A stretch of 64,000 nucleotides of DNA from Cadophora sp. MPI-SDFR-AT-0126 (GCA_020747065.1 JAGMVK010000007.1:2852001-2916000); one strand, 5' to 3'; counted from the first letter of the stretch, positions 1 to 11,645 are shown. The notes: a model not told the origin generated them from the sequence alone. Numbers and translations: made by a program.

Positions 1-481
1 CAAGTGATACAACAGCCAATAAAGCAGATGACGGCCAACATCTTGATGAACCGCATGTAGAGATACCCATCGAGGGATTGGTGATTGAGGACATATTCGT
101 CGTCCAAGCCTCGGAACGGCTTAATCCAACTGAACTTTCCTGGAGGAAGATCTTCTGACTTCTCACTGCAAAGAAAGTCAGTCATTGAGGTCTGATTTTG
201 TCAATTGGGTTCTGCATACCCCTCGTGGAGTGTCTCCAGGTAGGTCCGCGGTCTGTAGACTCGCTTTTGTTTTGTTCTGAGCACCAGGAAGATAGCTACG
301 AATGCCAAAGCTTGGAGGCCAACAGGAATGATTGTTGACAGGAAAGCGGAGAGGGAGGAACTGTTCTTCTGTGAATTTGTCGCGCCACCTGAGCCAGCAT
401 TAGAGGTAGACTGGAAGAAAGGTCAGTTCGATTCTCCTCGCGGAATTTGCAAACAGTCGAGTCTGAGATTGAACATACCAT
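1..481 (-). CDS. Calcium-permeable stress-gated cation channel (CSC1/OSCA/TMEM63 family), 5' part only
   Basis: Partial gene that runs off the left edge. The exons I read are 479-481 (only the start ATG), 220-410 and 1-165, joined by GT-AG introns. The N-terminus is a Ser/Gly-rich stretch and then a first membrane helix (FLSTIIPVGLQALAFVAIFL), followed by the family signature RVYRPRTYLETL. The third exon carries WIKPFRGLDDEYVLNHQSLD, then the start of a second helix. This order is the N-terminal late-exocytosis/RSN1 module of fungal CSC1-like channels, which pass cations under osmotic stress in the plasma membrane. The start codon sits directly at a splice junction, so the first exon contributes only Met; an upstream start cannot be excluded. 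The channel pore domain lies outside the window. The family call is firm; which paralogue it is cannot be told. Confidence 0.85.
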
Positions 482-1687
482 TTTTGCAGGCCGCGTTCAC
501 AACTCGTTTCCGAGGCCCAGATTGTTGAAGCCGTACAGACGAAATATTGAGAAGGAAAGAAAACAAAAAGAAATGGTTGCGACAAAACAGCGGCACTGAG
601 CAATGTAAACCTTGGTGCCACTTTGACTTGCTCTCTCTCTCTCACTAAGTTGACCGCGGTAATTCCAAAAGGTTCCCTGGAACTTCAGACTAGTGAAGTA
701 ACAATTTCCCAGAAACACACGAGAATGGACAGTGATTACGTCCAGCCAGTCAAGATGGTGATCGACAAGCGGTAGTGCTTGAAAGCGTCATCCTCGATTC
801 CCCGCTATGGCTTGCTTGCAGGACGGGATGGCAGATGGCTGATCCCAGCAGAGCGCAGACAGAGGAGTCTAGATCCAGCTCGGTACGCGGAATTGTAGAG
901 GTCTCACCTATCCGCACCTGCCAGTCAAATGCCGCGATGCAAAGTACCGGGTAGCAGTGATCTACGATCTCCTAGCAAGAGCAGCTGAAAAGAAATCAGA
1001 TGAGACAGGTAGATTTTTGAACAGAAAAAACTGCTGATCTCCTACGCGAGCGAACATTGGAGGCTCTCACACACTTCCGCTTTGTCCCACTTCAGGTCGT
1101 AGTGTACTGTACGCACAGAGTTGAACAACAATCTCCAGCGAGCATGTGATGTGTTAGGTGAGCTGTGGAATGCAATGCCAAGCTGACGTCAACCATTCAA
1201 CCTGCCTTGTTCTTCTGAACTCTAGCCACGATCTCTCTAGCCACGATTCTGACACTCGTCAATCACAGCCGTTCATCGAGAGAGTTCGAAGCTACCCAAG
1301 AGACTACGTTTCGCTAGTTGCTTAACCAACGACCATGGTCTGTAAGCGATCCGACGCGTCATAATAATTTGTCTTTTTTGGGTGGCACGGTTCCAGTCTT
1401 GGTATGGAATGACTTTGCTTGGCTACCATATAATGAGAGATTCGGATCAGGGAACAGGAATACTTTTCAGCTGAAGAGAATTGAAATTTGTTTGGATCGG
1501 AATTGTTTGAACCGGTACAAGAGTTTGTTAGGTTATTTAATGCGAGATGATGTTGTGAGAAATCCTCGGCGCAGGTACCAAAGATTCATGTGATACACAA
1601 CCCCGCAACAAGTAGGGCAGCAGCCACATGGTGTTTGTAGTTGTGGTTAGAGGTATGTCGATTCCATACAGATTAGAAATCATCAGA
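482..1687. other. Intergenic, promoter side of the channel gene
   Basis: About 1.2 kb between the start of the channel gene and the 3' end of the nitrilase gene. Short open frames occur on both strands, but none has a recognisable domain or a consistent splice pattern. A short CT run lies near 632. I see nothing else. Confidence 0.6.
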
Positions 1688-3124
1688 TCACGGAGGAGGA
1701 CTGATGTCCAAGCCCTCAACAGTCAATTTGAAAGAATCATTCCTAGAAGCAGTTAATATACCCAAAAAATGTACCAAGCAAGAAGCAAGTTCCGGGAGCA
1801 AAAGGAAAAAAAGAAAAAGAAAGCATACCTCGAATAACTCCCTCCAACATCAAGGTCCAACCGACCACGAAGACAATCCTCAAAATCAACATCGACCGTC
1901 AAAAGCCCATCCTCTTCATCCCACAGAGGTCCAGCAAGAACCTCCCCAAGCGGCGAAATAATACAAGATCCACCCCTCGATACAAATTCTGAAGGATCCG
2001 GCTTCGTCAATGACTGTTTGAGCGCCCCACTTGCACCCTTTGGTCCAGGAAGAGCGATCTCATGACCATCCTCAGTATATGTAGACTTCCTCCTCAACCT
2101 AGAAGCTGGAGGCGATCCATTCACACTGGAGCTCTCAGTGACAGCAACATCATCCGCACCTTTCGCACCGGGAAGCACAATCTCATTTCCATCCTCGGTA
2201 ATAGTAGATTTCCTCCTCAATCTCGAACGTGGAGGTGGATCACTGTTCGAATGCCCATTACTAGCTTTATCCTCTCCATTGTGTTCTGTGATCCAACTTG
2301 GGAGATTCGATTTCGTCATGCATTGGTTCGAACTCAACACTACACATCGTCCCTCGCAGGCAACTGTCCTCATCAGAGGCAGCCAAGTATCCCTCCAATC
2401 TGCGGTCGGAGCGAGGTATAAATTGACGTTCTGGCTGTAAAGTGATTGTCGGAGGAGCGGCATGTAGTTCTCCCAGCAGATGGCAGATGCCAAAGTGAGC
2501 TTGACGCCTTTGATAGTCGTGGTAACAGCGCGGAGAGACGAAGGCTGTCCTTGCCCCCAGATCAAACGTTCGCTGCCTGTCTGCTCAACAATTAGCATCC
2601 ATCCCACATCCAAAGGTTTGCCAGCATTGTCACATAACATAACATACCGGCATAACCTTCCTCCTCTTCCCTAACACTCCCTCTCGCGGACACACATACA
2701 ACACAGCACAATACAACGTCCCCCCACACCTCTCCACACACCCAGTAACCACAAAAACCCCCGTCTCCCTCGCAATCCTCTCCAGCTCCTCCCTCGTCCC
2801 ATCACCTCTCACCCCACCACCCCTCGGCGCCTCCAACTCCCGCTCCACCCACCTCTTCCCCGCCCCCTCCGGCGTATCCCCCAGATCCACCGCATCCTTG
2901 AAATAATGTAAGAACTGCTCGCGGCCTTCTGGCCTTCGTGCTCCGACGGCAGCACCGAATGATGCTGTTCGAGGATACCCGCCGAGGTAGGCTTCGGGGA
3001 AGAGGATGAGGTCGACGGATTGCGAACGTGCTTGACGAACTGTCTGTTCGAGTGCTGAGAGGGTCTTAGTGGTTGTGGAGAGGGTGTGGGATTGTGCCAC
3101 TGCGAGACGGAGAGTTTGTGCCAT
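1688..3124 (-). CDS. Nitrilase (carbon-nitrogen hydrolase family)
   Basis: Exons 2648-3124, 1829-2580 and 1688-1742 give 427 residues in one frame. The enzyme should hydrolyse a nitrile to a carboxylic acid and ammonia. The catalytic triad is visible: Glu44 in [12 protein letters not shown], Lys156 in [17 protein letters not shown] (across the first intron) and Cys194 in AICWENY. The C-terminal exon restores the usual fungal ending [20 protein letters not shown]; reading through the second intron would instead give a hydrophobic nonsense tail. An unusual feature is a low-complexity insert at about residues 255-345 that contains two near-copies of an RLRRKST...TEDG.EI.LPG unit, about 41 residues apart. 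There is no signal peptide, so it is probably cytosolic. The substrate (aliphatic, aromatic or cyanide) cannot be told from the sequence. Confidence 0.92.
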
Positions 3125-3709
3125 GCTGGGAGGTGTATGTAACTTGGTGGAGAAAATACGGAGGGCGAGGCAGAGTATATACTCTGCTTTTTCAAGATGG
3201 GGAAGCTTGAGGGGTTTAAAGCCCGAGGAGCTCGAATAAGCTTAAGTGGGGTGCTTTAGCGGGGTCGCTGGGAGGGGGCAGTGAACTGTTGGCCAATGCA
3301 TTGTCGAGTGTAGCCTCAAGATGTCAAAATGTAACCAGCTACCTTCAAACCATTGTAGGGGATTCTGTCTACGTAAATCATGTTGCAATTGTTCACAAAT
3401 TCTAAGTTAGGTATCGAATAACTCAAAATTGGTCACCAACAAAAACAGCAAGAAGTCTTCAATTGATGAATTTATTACTCTTCGTCAGGGGTGGAGTTTA
3501 GCGAAAACAGATAAACAGAACTGAGAGTGAGAAAAGAATGTCGAAGTATAGCCATGTGCTTATTTTATATCTTCTCAAGGTGCTTAAAGGGGCTTCGAAT
3601 ACAAGTACTCAGAGAATTCCGGTTGGCAGAAACTACGTTCACCTTGAAGCTCTATCATTATCCTACGAGATTTTTCTTTATATTCTATAAATCTGCCTCC
3701 TCAAATATG
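3125..3709. other. Intergenic, nitrilase promoter and GGT 3' flank
   Basis: About 585 bases between the nitrilase start and the stop codon of the gamma-glutamyltranspeptidase. No gene or clear motif is seen. The half next to the nitrilase is expected to hold its promoter. Confidence 0.5.
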
Positions 3710-5861
3710 TTACACAGCCAATCCACCACTATTCAACTGTCTCGGCTCACTCGCCGCCTCAAACGTCCCATTCCACAACCTCCTCACTCCCTGAACGGCA
3801 GAATACCCCGGCCGAACCCAAGTAACATTATGTCCTCTCTCCCGCATACCCTCCACCGTGCTATTATCAAACAAATACTCAAACGTCGTCGCAGCAGGCA
3901 TGAGTTGATCATGCATTCTCGGCTCCTTGATGGCATCTGGTAACGACATGTTGTGATCCAAGACATGCCAGATCGCTTGCACTGTGGAGGTGATGATCCG
4001 GGAGCCTCCTGCTGCGCCGATGGTGAGGTAGAGGGTCCCGTTGGGGTGTGTGACGATTATGGGGGTTACGGAGGAGAGGGGCCGTTTGTTAGGCGCGATA
4101 TAGTTTATGGGTGAAGGAACAAAGCCGAAAGCGTTGGGGACGCCTGGGATGGAAAAGTCGTTCATTTCGTTGTTCATTATTACGCCTGTAATCCGGGATC
4201 AGTGACATTCTTCCGCAAGCGTAAATAAACGCCAGGAACCGAGGGAGTCATACCGGTTTCTGGAACCACGAGCTGAGAGCCGAAAAGGAGGTTGACCGTT
4301 GAAGTCAGCGTGATGGATAGACCAGATCGGTCTGAAGTAACAATATGCGAGGTCCCATGATTCTCAGGCATAGAGTAACCCTTCGGGTTATAATCAGTGA
4401 CGTTCTTCGTCCTCTCATCGTCAATTCTACTTCTGATCTTTTCCGCCGTCTTCGGCCTCAACATATCTGCCTCAAAAGCCGTCATATAGTTGAAGAAATC
4501 GGGATCGCCAAGCTCACCTCTCGCAGCATACGAAAAGCGCATGGCTTCGTCGATACGGTGCGTACTGAGGTTGAGGTCAGTGGTTGAGGGGTATCCTTCG
4601 ATTATTTTGAGGATGCTGAGTGCGACGGAACCACCACTGGGTACACCGCAAGAGTACAGGTTGTAGCCTTTGTAGGTTATGGAGATAGGATCACGGATTG
4701 AGACGCGGTAATTTGCGAGGTCGGAAAGAGTCATTGTACCATTTGCTGCGGCGAGAGCGTTGATGGTATATTGAGCTGATGAATGTCAGAGGGGAGGCAG
4801 GAGAGGGGAAAAAAGAGAAATACCTATTTCTCCTTCGTAGAATGCTTTGGCGCCATGTTTGGCTACTGCTTCTAGTGTACTGGCGGACTGTCAAATAAGG
4901 TTTCCACTGTTCAGATGGAGCTGATCTTACTTTGCATATCTTTTTCTCGTCAAAATTTCGCCAAGTCCAAGAAGGGTCCCTGAAAAATCAGCGACTGCTA
5001 TTTTGCCAGGTCAGAAATGGGTACCATTAGGAGCAAAGTCAATTGACCATTGGGGATCGTCTGTCAAAAATGTGTTTCCTTTTTTGGTGGCTTCATACAT
5101 ATAGCGAACCAGATCTTCGGTTACTTGTTGAAGTTAACATCTAAATCGTTCAGCTGGAAAATCACTTACCTGGAAATCCATATCGCGCTACATGAATTGC
5201 AGGATTACATACCGCTCTCCATGGAAGAGCCTGACCTGTTAGTCTCGCATCCATTGAGCAGACAGTAAGTACTTACACCATATTTATTGTGAACATATTC
5301 CAGGCCTCGAAGGTCGCCAGGAACACCGCTTGCCAATCCGCTAAGCACACTCGCCATGGGATTGTCTTTGTACATATCTTGGAAAGCAGCTGCAGGAGCC
5401 GTTTCCCTGAAATCTGAATAGTTTAGTAAAGAACCATGTGGAAAGACTTTGACAAGACGTACCTATCGATTCGTATGTGCCATCTGATCCACGAACCAGC
5501 ATGAATCCACCACCACCAATGCCGCTATGTTGCATCCCTGGAAATCATCAGATGAAATCGTCCATCTATCTCGTCAAGTTGGGCCCTACCTATCACACCA
5601 ACGCAAAGCGTCGTCCCAACAAGCGCATCTGCAGCATTTCCCTGGCCACCTGGTCAGCCCTTACTCATGATTTCTCACGTCGGAAACTCTAGCACTCACT
5701 CCTCTCTGCAGTAAGCCAATTCCGATCTCACTGCATATCTTGCTCTCGCTTGCTACAGCCCCTAGGCTATCTTCTCTTGATATCGTGGCCCCTGAAGCGA
5801 GCTGGCTGAGAAGCAGGATCGCGAGAGCATTTCTCGAAAGATTTCCGAGAATCTTGGACAT
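3710..5861 (-). CDS. Gamma-glutamyltranspeptidase, secreted or vacuolar
   Basis: Ten exons (5700-5861, 5590-5641, 5463-5537, 5277-5413, 5170-5230, 5025-5123, 4931-4979, 4824-4879, 4254-4775, 3710-4185) join in one frame to 562 residues, the usual length. The enzyme cleaves the gamma-glutamyl bond of glutathione and transfers or hydrolyses the glutamyl group. The first 25 residues form a signal peptide or signal anchor (NALAILLLSQLASGA). Family blocks follow in order: GGNAADA (joined across intron 1), HSGIGGGGFMLV, DFRETAPAAAFQDMY, LPWRAVCNPAI, and the autocleavage site NHGTSHIVTSD. The Thr in GTSH is the conserved nucleophile that becomes the N-terminus of the small subunit. LLFGSQLVVPETG and the AAGGSRIITS block complete the small subunit. 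Ten small exons make this the most intron-rich gene in the window. Several NxT/S sequons fit passage through the secretory route. Confidence 0.95.
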
Positions 5862-6339
5862 CGAGGCTGGTTATTGTCAGTAATCTGTTCAAGTATTCTG
5901 GAGAATCTCTCACTTACCCATCGGCAGCTTTGATATAGTTGAGAAGTGCAACGCAAAGTTGCGGGTGCTCAAGAAGCCTTTTGTTCAATGGAGATTCGTC
6001 AGCAGTGGGGGTTCTGACGAATTTGGCGCTCGGTTCTTGTTGAATTTCCTATTTGTCAAGGGCCGACATTCATCAAGAGGTAGAGCAGTCGTGATTAAAA
6101 TACTGTCTCAAAAACCTCCCGGTCTATCTTATCTGCCGTTGAGGTTATGCAGTGGACCTCTGGTGTTGCCGTTCGGAGCGAGGGTGGGGGTTCACAATTT
6201 ATAGTCACATGACAAGCAGGGGTCATGATAAAGAGGCGTGTTTACTTCGTCGCGTCTTCCATCTCGCCTCGAAACATACCAGACCTGGATTATTTCCAGA
6301 TACACTCCATTGCATTGATAATTATTGGATCACAGCGAA
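5862..6339. promoter_or_regulatory. Divergent promoter region, GGT (-) and zinc protein (+)
   Basis: A 478-base space separates two divergent start codons, so both promoters must lie here or overlap. I found no TATA box or binding motif I would defend. Confidence 0.5.
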
Positions 6340-7205
6340 ATGAAAGCCCAAGTAGTCGACCTCACAGGAGCGAGTTCAGATGCTGAAGAAACACCTCCAC
6401 AGCAAATAAAATCAGCTACCGTGCCTCGACCACCTACTACGCGTCAACCACTCAGCGATGTCAAGAATGGAACGCGTGCAAATGCAACGCCTGCAACAGA
6501 TATTCCCCCAGCTCTAATAGAAGCAATCAACACCATGGATGCCGATCGTCTCAGAAAGTATGTTCGTGATTATTGCCTGGATAACATTGAAGTGAGGAAA
6601 CGATTGGCTGAGCAGTTGCTCGTCACTGGAAAGCACGTGGTGAGGTATCACGCGGACAGTGATTCCGAGGAGGACGTGAACAGTGAAAATGAGAGCAGTG
6701 AGGAGAAAGAGGAAGACGGGAACGCAGACGAGGGCGCGAAAGAGACGGGAAAGGTGAAGCCGCTGAAGCCAATATCTGTTGGAGATGATGAGTTTGTCCC
6801 GAGATTCGCGAAGTGTGAGAACTGCGAACAAGAGTTTGACGTTTCTGACAACCATACGAGAAAGTGTCGATGGCACACTGGTAAGGGCGCTTTTTCGCCT
6901 TGCGGAAATTGCACACTGACGAGAAACTTCTAGGTGGGAAGGAGCTGTACGAAGATGATGACTTCTGGGCTGATCATGATGATCAATGCCACGGCGATCC
7001 ACACTCATTTGAAGACGACCCTGATTTTGCGGAAGGATTTCAATGGAACTGTTGCGACAACCTCGGAGATCATGAGGGATGCATGACGACAAAACACAAG
7101 GCTCCTGTCAATATCATCCAAACTGTACAGGTAGCTGAGTCCAAGAAGAGGAGAGCAGAGAAGGAGTTCCACAGACCTGTCTACTCAAAAAGGCGCCACT
7201 TTTGA
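6340..7205 (+). CDS. Uncharacterised zinc-binding protein (CxxC...H...C...CC...GC...H domain)
   Basis: Two exons (6340 to about 6880, and about 6933-7205) are split by one intron (donor GTAAGG, acceptor TTCTAG) that falls inside the metal-binding domain. The ATG at 6340 is the first in frame. The N-terminal half is disordered, with an acidic Ser/Glu stretch. The C-terminal half carries KCENCEQEF, then CRWHTGGKELY, then DQCHGDP, then WNCCDNLGDHEGC and KHK. The spacing of Cys and His pairs suggests a CHORD-like or other zinc ribbon, but I cannot name the family, and no function is known to me. The stop at 7203-7205 follows a tail rich in Lys/Arg. Immediately downstream lies a broken second copy of the domain, listed separately. 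Confidence 0.7.
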
Positions 7206-7499
7206 TGTGAATGAATCTTGGAGAAGAGAAGGATTCAGCCATCCTGGTATGAAGCCTAATCCGAGACCTTGACCCGCAGAGACTGATCCTGAGAAGGAAG
7301 ATATGTGATTAATAATGAGAGCGAGCACTGGGCAGATTGGGAAGATGAGTGTCATGGATACCCCCAGAACCTCATGGACGACCGCGAGCATATTGACGGA
7401 TTCATGTGGTCTTGCTGTGCTGGTCCACTGAATAGCGAGGGCTGTGTCAAAGGGCGCCATCAACCACTGGAGAATAGTCACTTGAGAGGAAGTTGGTGA
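7206..7499 (+). pseudogene. Decayed second copy of the zinc-binding domain
   Basis: Directly after the stop of the preceding gene, the +1 frame reads FDVNESWRREGFSHPG, the equivalent of FDVSDNHTRKCRWHTG in the upstream copy. It is followed by an intron-like gap at the same place in the domain (donor GTATGAAG, acceptor after GATCCTGAG or GAGAAG). The next segment reads WADWEDECHGYP, then MWSCCAGPLNSEGC and GRH, matching the upstream domain block by block. The first CxxC pair is missing and the reading frame is shifted relative to the upstream gene. I therefore read this as a two-domain gene that lost its second half through a frameshift and small deletion. A rarer alternative is an extra splice that restores the full protein. 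Confidence 0.6.
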
Positions 7500-8051
7500 T
7501 GGGCTGCGTGAGCTGAAAATTCCTTCCTTCTCTAAATCTCAAATTTCTGTATAACATTGTATTGATATTCTGGTCAGAATTATGTCGATTTGGGAATCGA
7601 TGAACTAATTGTTGGCCACCTGTCTGTATCAATACTGCCGTACGCTTTGAAACCAGTACTCCACGGTTGACCTGGTTAGATATCCTCTTGATGCCGTCTG
7701 TGTCATACAAATGCCCTGTCAGATACCTGGGAACATTGATGTATCTTAAGCAGCATTGAGAAAGTACTTCCAAGTCACGGCGATCCTGATAGCTCCCATC
7801 TTCACCAACCTCAACAGGCTGTGACGAGTAATGACAAGTCCTCAGTAAATTGTAGGACGTTCAGACCACACCATCAAACAATACCCAAGATCTCCCATTG
7901 CCGCCATACGAACTCCGAAGATCAGAAACCCATTATCTTCGCTCGCCTCAGCTCACCTCAAAATCTCAAATTTCAATCAATACTCTGCACAAAATTTCAA
8001 AGATATCCAGTATATTCCCAGGGTATTTCCTCCAACTATATTCTATTCTAT
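7500..8051. other. Intergenic, 3' flanks
   Basis: Convergent 3' flanks of the zinc-protein locus and ALG11. No gene or notable structure is seen. Confidence 0.5.
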
Positions 8052-10053
8052 CTACACATTCTCACCCGCAACCAACCGTATCCTCGAATCAACCAACCTC
8101 TCCATAACAGCTATCCAACCCTTCACAAACTCCTCCTCCGTAAACCTCTTTGCCGATTCCCTCGCTCGTCTCCTCATAGCCAATTTATCCTTCAGCGACA
8201 AGGCTTGCTCGAACGCCGACGCAAACTCTTCTTCGGTTGTGGCGTGGAATCCTATTTCGCTTATCAGTACAAAAACATTTCAAATACCCAAGCCACTCCG
8301 GGACACTGAATTACAGCAAAATAGGAAGTAGAGAAAACAAACCTGTTGGCTCCCCATCAATCTTCGTAACAATATCGCCCTTTGGCCCACCGCTGTCATG
8401 GACCACGGAGATCAATCCCGCGGCCTGATACTCCACAACACCAATGCCGAAATGCTCGTTCCACATCCCATTCACGCCTACACTGGCGCGACGTAACCAT
8501 TCCAGGATCTCAGGCCATGAAGCATCAAGGTAGAACTCCACCCTATCCTTGATCTTCAACTCGTTGGCTAACAATCGTAATTCGTAGACGCGCTTGGAAT
8601 CTGAGTCGTCTCGTACACTGCCTATGAGGACTAATTTGGCATCTTTGGTGGCAGGGGTTTTGGTCGCGAGGAATTTAGCGAATGCGTCGACTATGAGGTG
8701 ATGGTTCTTCTCTGCTTTGTGTAAGCACTCATCCCGATGTAAGTGTCATGAAACTTCTTGGAGAAAGTGGAAGGCATGTGATATCCAGTAGCAGAGTCGC
8801 TTGGAGTATCAGGGGAGATTGATAATACTGACCTGGCCGAAACTGTGCAATATACAAAAGAACGTTCTCCCTCTTCTTCTCACTAGCCTCCGAAACCTCA
8901 ACCTCCTTCTCCAACTCCTCAACAGCCACAGGCGGATACACAACCCTTGGGCTCGATTTACGATATTCCTTCCTCCAGGGCCCCCATAACGAATTGATGT
9001 GTCCCAGCGTCCAGCTCGAATTCGTCATGACTTCATCGATGGACGTCCCAACCACCGAATATAGCTTCGCAAACAACTCCCAGTATATCCTTTTCCCTGC
9101 TCCTGCGGCCCCGCGCCCTTTACCTGCATTCACGCCTTGTGTGCCAGTTGTGGATGTTGGGTCAAGAGAGCTGAGCATATCGGTGGATATCGTGGGGTAG
9201 TGTACGTATGCGCCCGTTGGGACATCGTGAAACAAGATCTTGCAGAGTGCGAGTGAGAATGCGTAGCCCATCGTATCGACAAAGATATCGGGTGTGAGAA
9301 GCGAGAAGGCGTCCCATGCGAGAACGAGGGAACCGATCGATTGTCCGGCGAGTGTGAAGTGCGGCCATGAGGAGGCGAGGACCCAGGAACGGGTTGTGAG
9401 GTAGAGGAAGGTTACTGTCGGAGGGTGCAAGGCGATATTGAAACGATTCTAGAGGGGTCAGCATTTGCCGGTAAAATCAGAGGGGAGAAATACCTTCACT
9501 CGGTCTATAATGGCCGCTTTGTCCACATCATGATCTCCTGTGTATACAATACACTTTGCTTTCGGCCATCGTTTCTGCGTAGCTCTAATCGCAGCCCAAA
9601 GAACTCGCTCCCCTCCACCACCAGCATTGCTAACCAGTTAGTATAATCTCACCCATCGCAGAGGTATAGAACCTACCAAAACGGATGAAAGAATCCCACA
9701 ATCCCATCCCACTCCGAATCAACCGCCTTCTCCCCATTCTTCGCCGTCCCAAGTGCATACGCATCTACCGTCTCCCACTCGTCGCTATCCCTCCTCTCCT
9801 TCTCCCCTTTCCCCTTCTCCTCCCACTCCCTCTGGTCATTCTCCACAAGCTCCAATATTTGTGCCTTCCTCCCAGCGGTCTTCTTCCTCAAATACCCTCC
9901 CATCATTCCACCAACCCAAAATACCAGCTTCGGTCCCGCGAGCAGTACGAATAGTGGCAGGAATCCGAGAATCGACATGATAAATATGCTCTGTCCGGAA
10001 GTGATCGTTAACCATCTTTTGCTACCGTCCGGGGCACTGCATGTTTCTGCCAT
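8052..10053 (-). CDS. ALG11: GDP-Man:Man3GlcNAc2-PP-dolichol alpha-1,2-mannosyltransferase
   Basis: Five exons (9677-10053, 9494-9629, 8833-9448, 8343-8711, 8052-8251) sum to 565 residues in one frame. ALG11 adds the fourth and fifth mannoses to the lipid-linked oligosaccharide on the cytosolic face of the ER. An N-terminal hydrophobic segment (about residues 20-50) would anchor it. The ALG11 N-terminal block FFHPFCNAGGGGERVLW is rebuilt exactly across intron 1. Further blocks are CIVYTGDH, WPHFTLAGQSIGS, DTMGYAFSLAL and VGTSIDEVMTNSSWT. The GT-B C-terminal half shows FRPEKNHHLIVDAFAKF, then MWNEHFGIGVVEYQAAGLIS, which contains the conserved Glu of GT4 enzymes. A Lys/Glu-rich linker of about 60 residues after the membrane segment is longer than in yeast. 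It is divergent from COX18, with 401 bases between start codons. Confidence 0.96.
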
Positions 10054-10454
10054 CTTTGCTTTGAGGGCGAGAAAGGGGACGTGTTGTTGTTGTAAGCGGA
10101 GGAAGATCCGGATCGCTGGGACATTTATTCCAGCGCATGCGAGAAGCTCGCGACTGTGTCACCAAGCATTCAGGGAACGAGACACGCCGGGAGCTAAAAA
10201 GAGGGACGTGGGGCAGCTGAGGCGCAGGAATGACCACCAGCCACAGATCAGCCGATAGGGCTTGATCGACTGTTGACTTTTTGAGATCAGATCCGAGCTT
10301 CAGAGGAGACTCTGTTCAATCCCATGATGGCAGCACAATGACAATGGGTTGGAAGCTCAATGCTACAGCTATATCCAGCTGATTCGACACACACCTGATT
10401 TCCTTACACGAGAAAAGAAGCATCTCCTATTGCTGAACGCCAGAGACAGCTACA
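10054..10454. promoter_or_regulatory. Divergent promoter region, ALG11 (-) and COX18 (+)
   Basis: A 401-base gap between two housekeeping start codons must serve as promoter for both genes. I recognise no specific element. Confidence 0.5.
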
Positions 10455-11645
10455 ATGCCTCTCCTCCGCACCCTCCGACCCTCCACGACCTCCTCCACCA
10501 TCTCCCCAGCACTCAAGAATCTCCTCCTCCTCCCACCCAGCTGCCGAATCACCAACAGCACCAATTTCCACTCCAACTTCCGCTCCTTCCACGCCACCCC
10601 TCGTCCCCAATCCCTCCTCCTAACCAGCATCCACCTCTCCCACGATGCCCTCACCTCCCTTCACACCTTCACCGGCCTCCCCTGGTGCTACAGCATCCCC
10701 CTCTTCGCCCTCCTCCTCCGCACAACCCTGATCCTCCCCCTCTCAATCTACGCACGGCGCTCAACCGTCAAGCAAATCTCACTCATCCCCCTCATCGAAT
10801 CCTGGAAACATCCTCTGCGGCACGAAACCATGCGCGAGGTTGGACATCTCGGCCCAAACGTAGCACAGAGCACGCTCCTGAAGAAGATCCGACGAAAAAG
10901 AGGAGAGATCTATAAGAGGCATGGGTGTGGGACGTGGAAGAATTTCTTGTCGATGGCGCAGATCCCGGTGTTCTTGAGTGTGATGGAAGCGTTGAGGAAG
11001 ATGTGTGGTTCGAAGCAGGGGATACTCGGCCTGATGCTGGGTGGGAATGAGGTTATGGAGGCTGGGAAGGGCGCGATGGGTGCGGATTCTCGGATTACGG
11101 GGGATGGATTACTGGATACGGCCATTAATATTCCTTTGGAGACGTCGCTGGCTACAGAGGGGGCGCTGTGGTTTCCGAATCTCCTACTTGCGGATCCGCA
11201 TCTTGTCCTGCCGTTCGCACTATCGGGGACTATCCTTCTCAATATCCTCGGCGGACGGACACCTTATGCCGCGATGGGATTATGGAGACAGAGAATCACT
11301 CGCTCCCTCAGTCTCGTCGCTCTATGCATCGGTCCTCTGATGCTGAATGTTCCGTCCGCATTACTCATATACTGGATCAGCAGCAGCGGGACAGCATATC
11401 TACAAGGCGTGCTACTGAATAAGTTTATGCCACTTCCTAAACCTGTTTTACCCTGTGAGCCAAAGGGACAGTGGAAATCTGGATTTGGATCACCGAAGCC
11501 AGAGGGATACGTGAATCCGTTGTTGGCCATGGAAAAGGCCGCGGCGGCGAAGGCGCTGGATGCGAAGAAAGCTGTCATCAAACAGAAGCCGGTATTGGAC
11601 CAGAATAAACCCATTGGAAAGAGCATCCCAAAGAACGGGAAATAG
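10455..11645 (+). CDS. COX18: Mitochondrial inner-membrane insertase COX18/OXA2 (YidC/Oxa1 family)
   Basis: Single-exon gene of 396 residues. The first about 55 residues are rich in Arg, Ser and Thr and lack acidic residues, as in a mitochondrial presequence. The YidC/Oxa core follows: a first membrane helix (IPLFALLLRTTLILPLSIYA), then a charged matrix loop, then FLSMAQIPVFLSVMEALRKM. Later helices cover LLADPHLVLPFALSGTILLN and ALCIGPLMLNVPSALLIYWI. COX18 exports the C-terminal tail of Cox2 across the inner membrane. The Lys/Ala-rich C-terminus after about residue 330 is typical of matrix-facing tails in this family. The stop codon lies inside the first unit of a degenerate repeat that continues into the 3' flank. 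OXA1 is the main alternative, but the shorter length and loop sequence favour COX18. Confidence 0.85.
   Translation: MPLLRTLRPSTTSSTISPALKNLLLLPPSCRITNSTNFHSNFRSFHATPRPQSLLLTSIHLSHDALTSLHTFTGLPWCYSIPLFALLLRTTLILPLSIYARRSTVKQISLIPLIESWKHPLRHETMREVGHLGPNVAQSTLLKKIRRKRGEIYKRHGCGTWKNFLSMAQIPVFLSVMEALRKMCGSKQGILGLMLGGNEVMEAGKGAMGADSRITGDGLLDTAINIPLETSLATEGALWFPNLLLADPHLVLPFALSGTILLNILGGRTPYAAMGLWRQRITRSLSLVALCIGPLMLNVPSALLIYWISSSGTAYLQGVLLNKFMPLPKPVLPCEPKGQWKSGFGSPKPEGYVNPLLAMEKAAAAKALDAKKAVIKQKPVLDQNKPIGKSIPKNGK

Noticed and set aside
1753..1830. Hydrophobic C-terminal extension of the nitrilase (YAFFFFFSF...)
   Set aside because: It is intron read-through. Splicing at GTATGC/CTTCTAG restores the usual ending with [15 protein letters not shown].
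10349..10915. 188-codon Pro/His-rich frame overlapping COX18
   Set aside because: A shadow frame of the COX18 gene; its composition is a product of the C-rich presequence codons.
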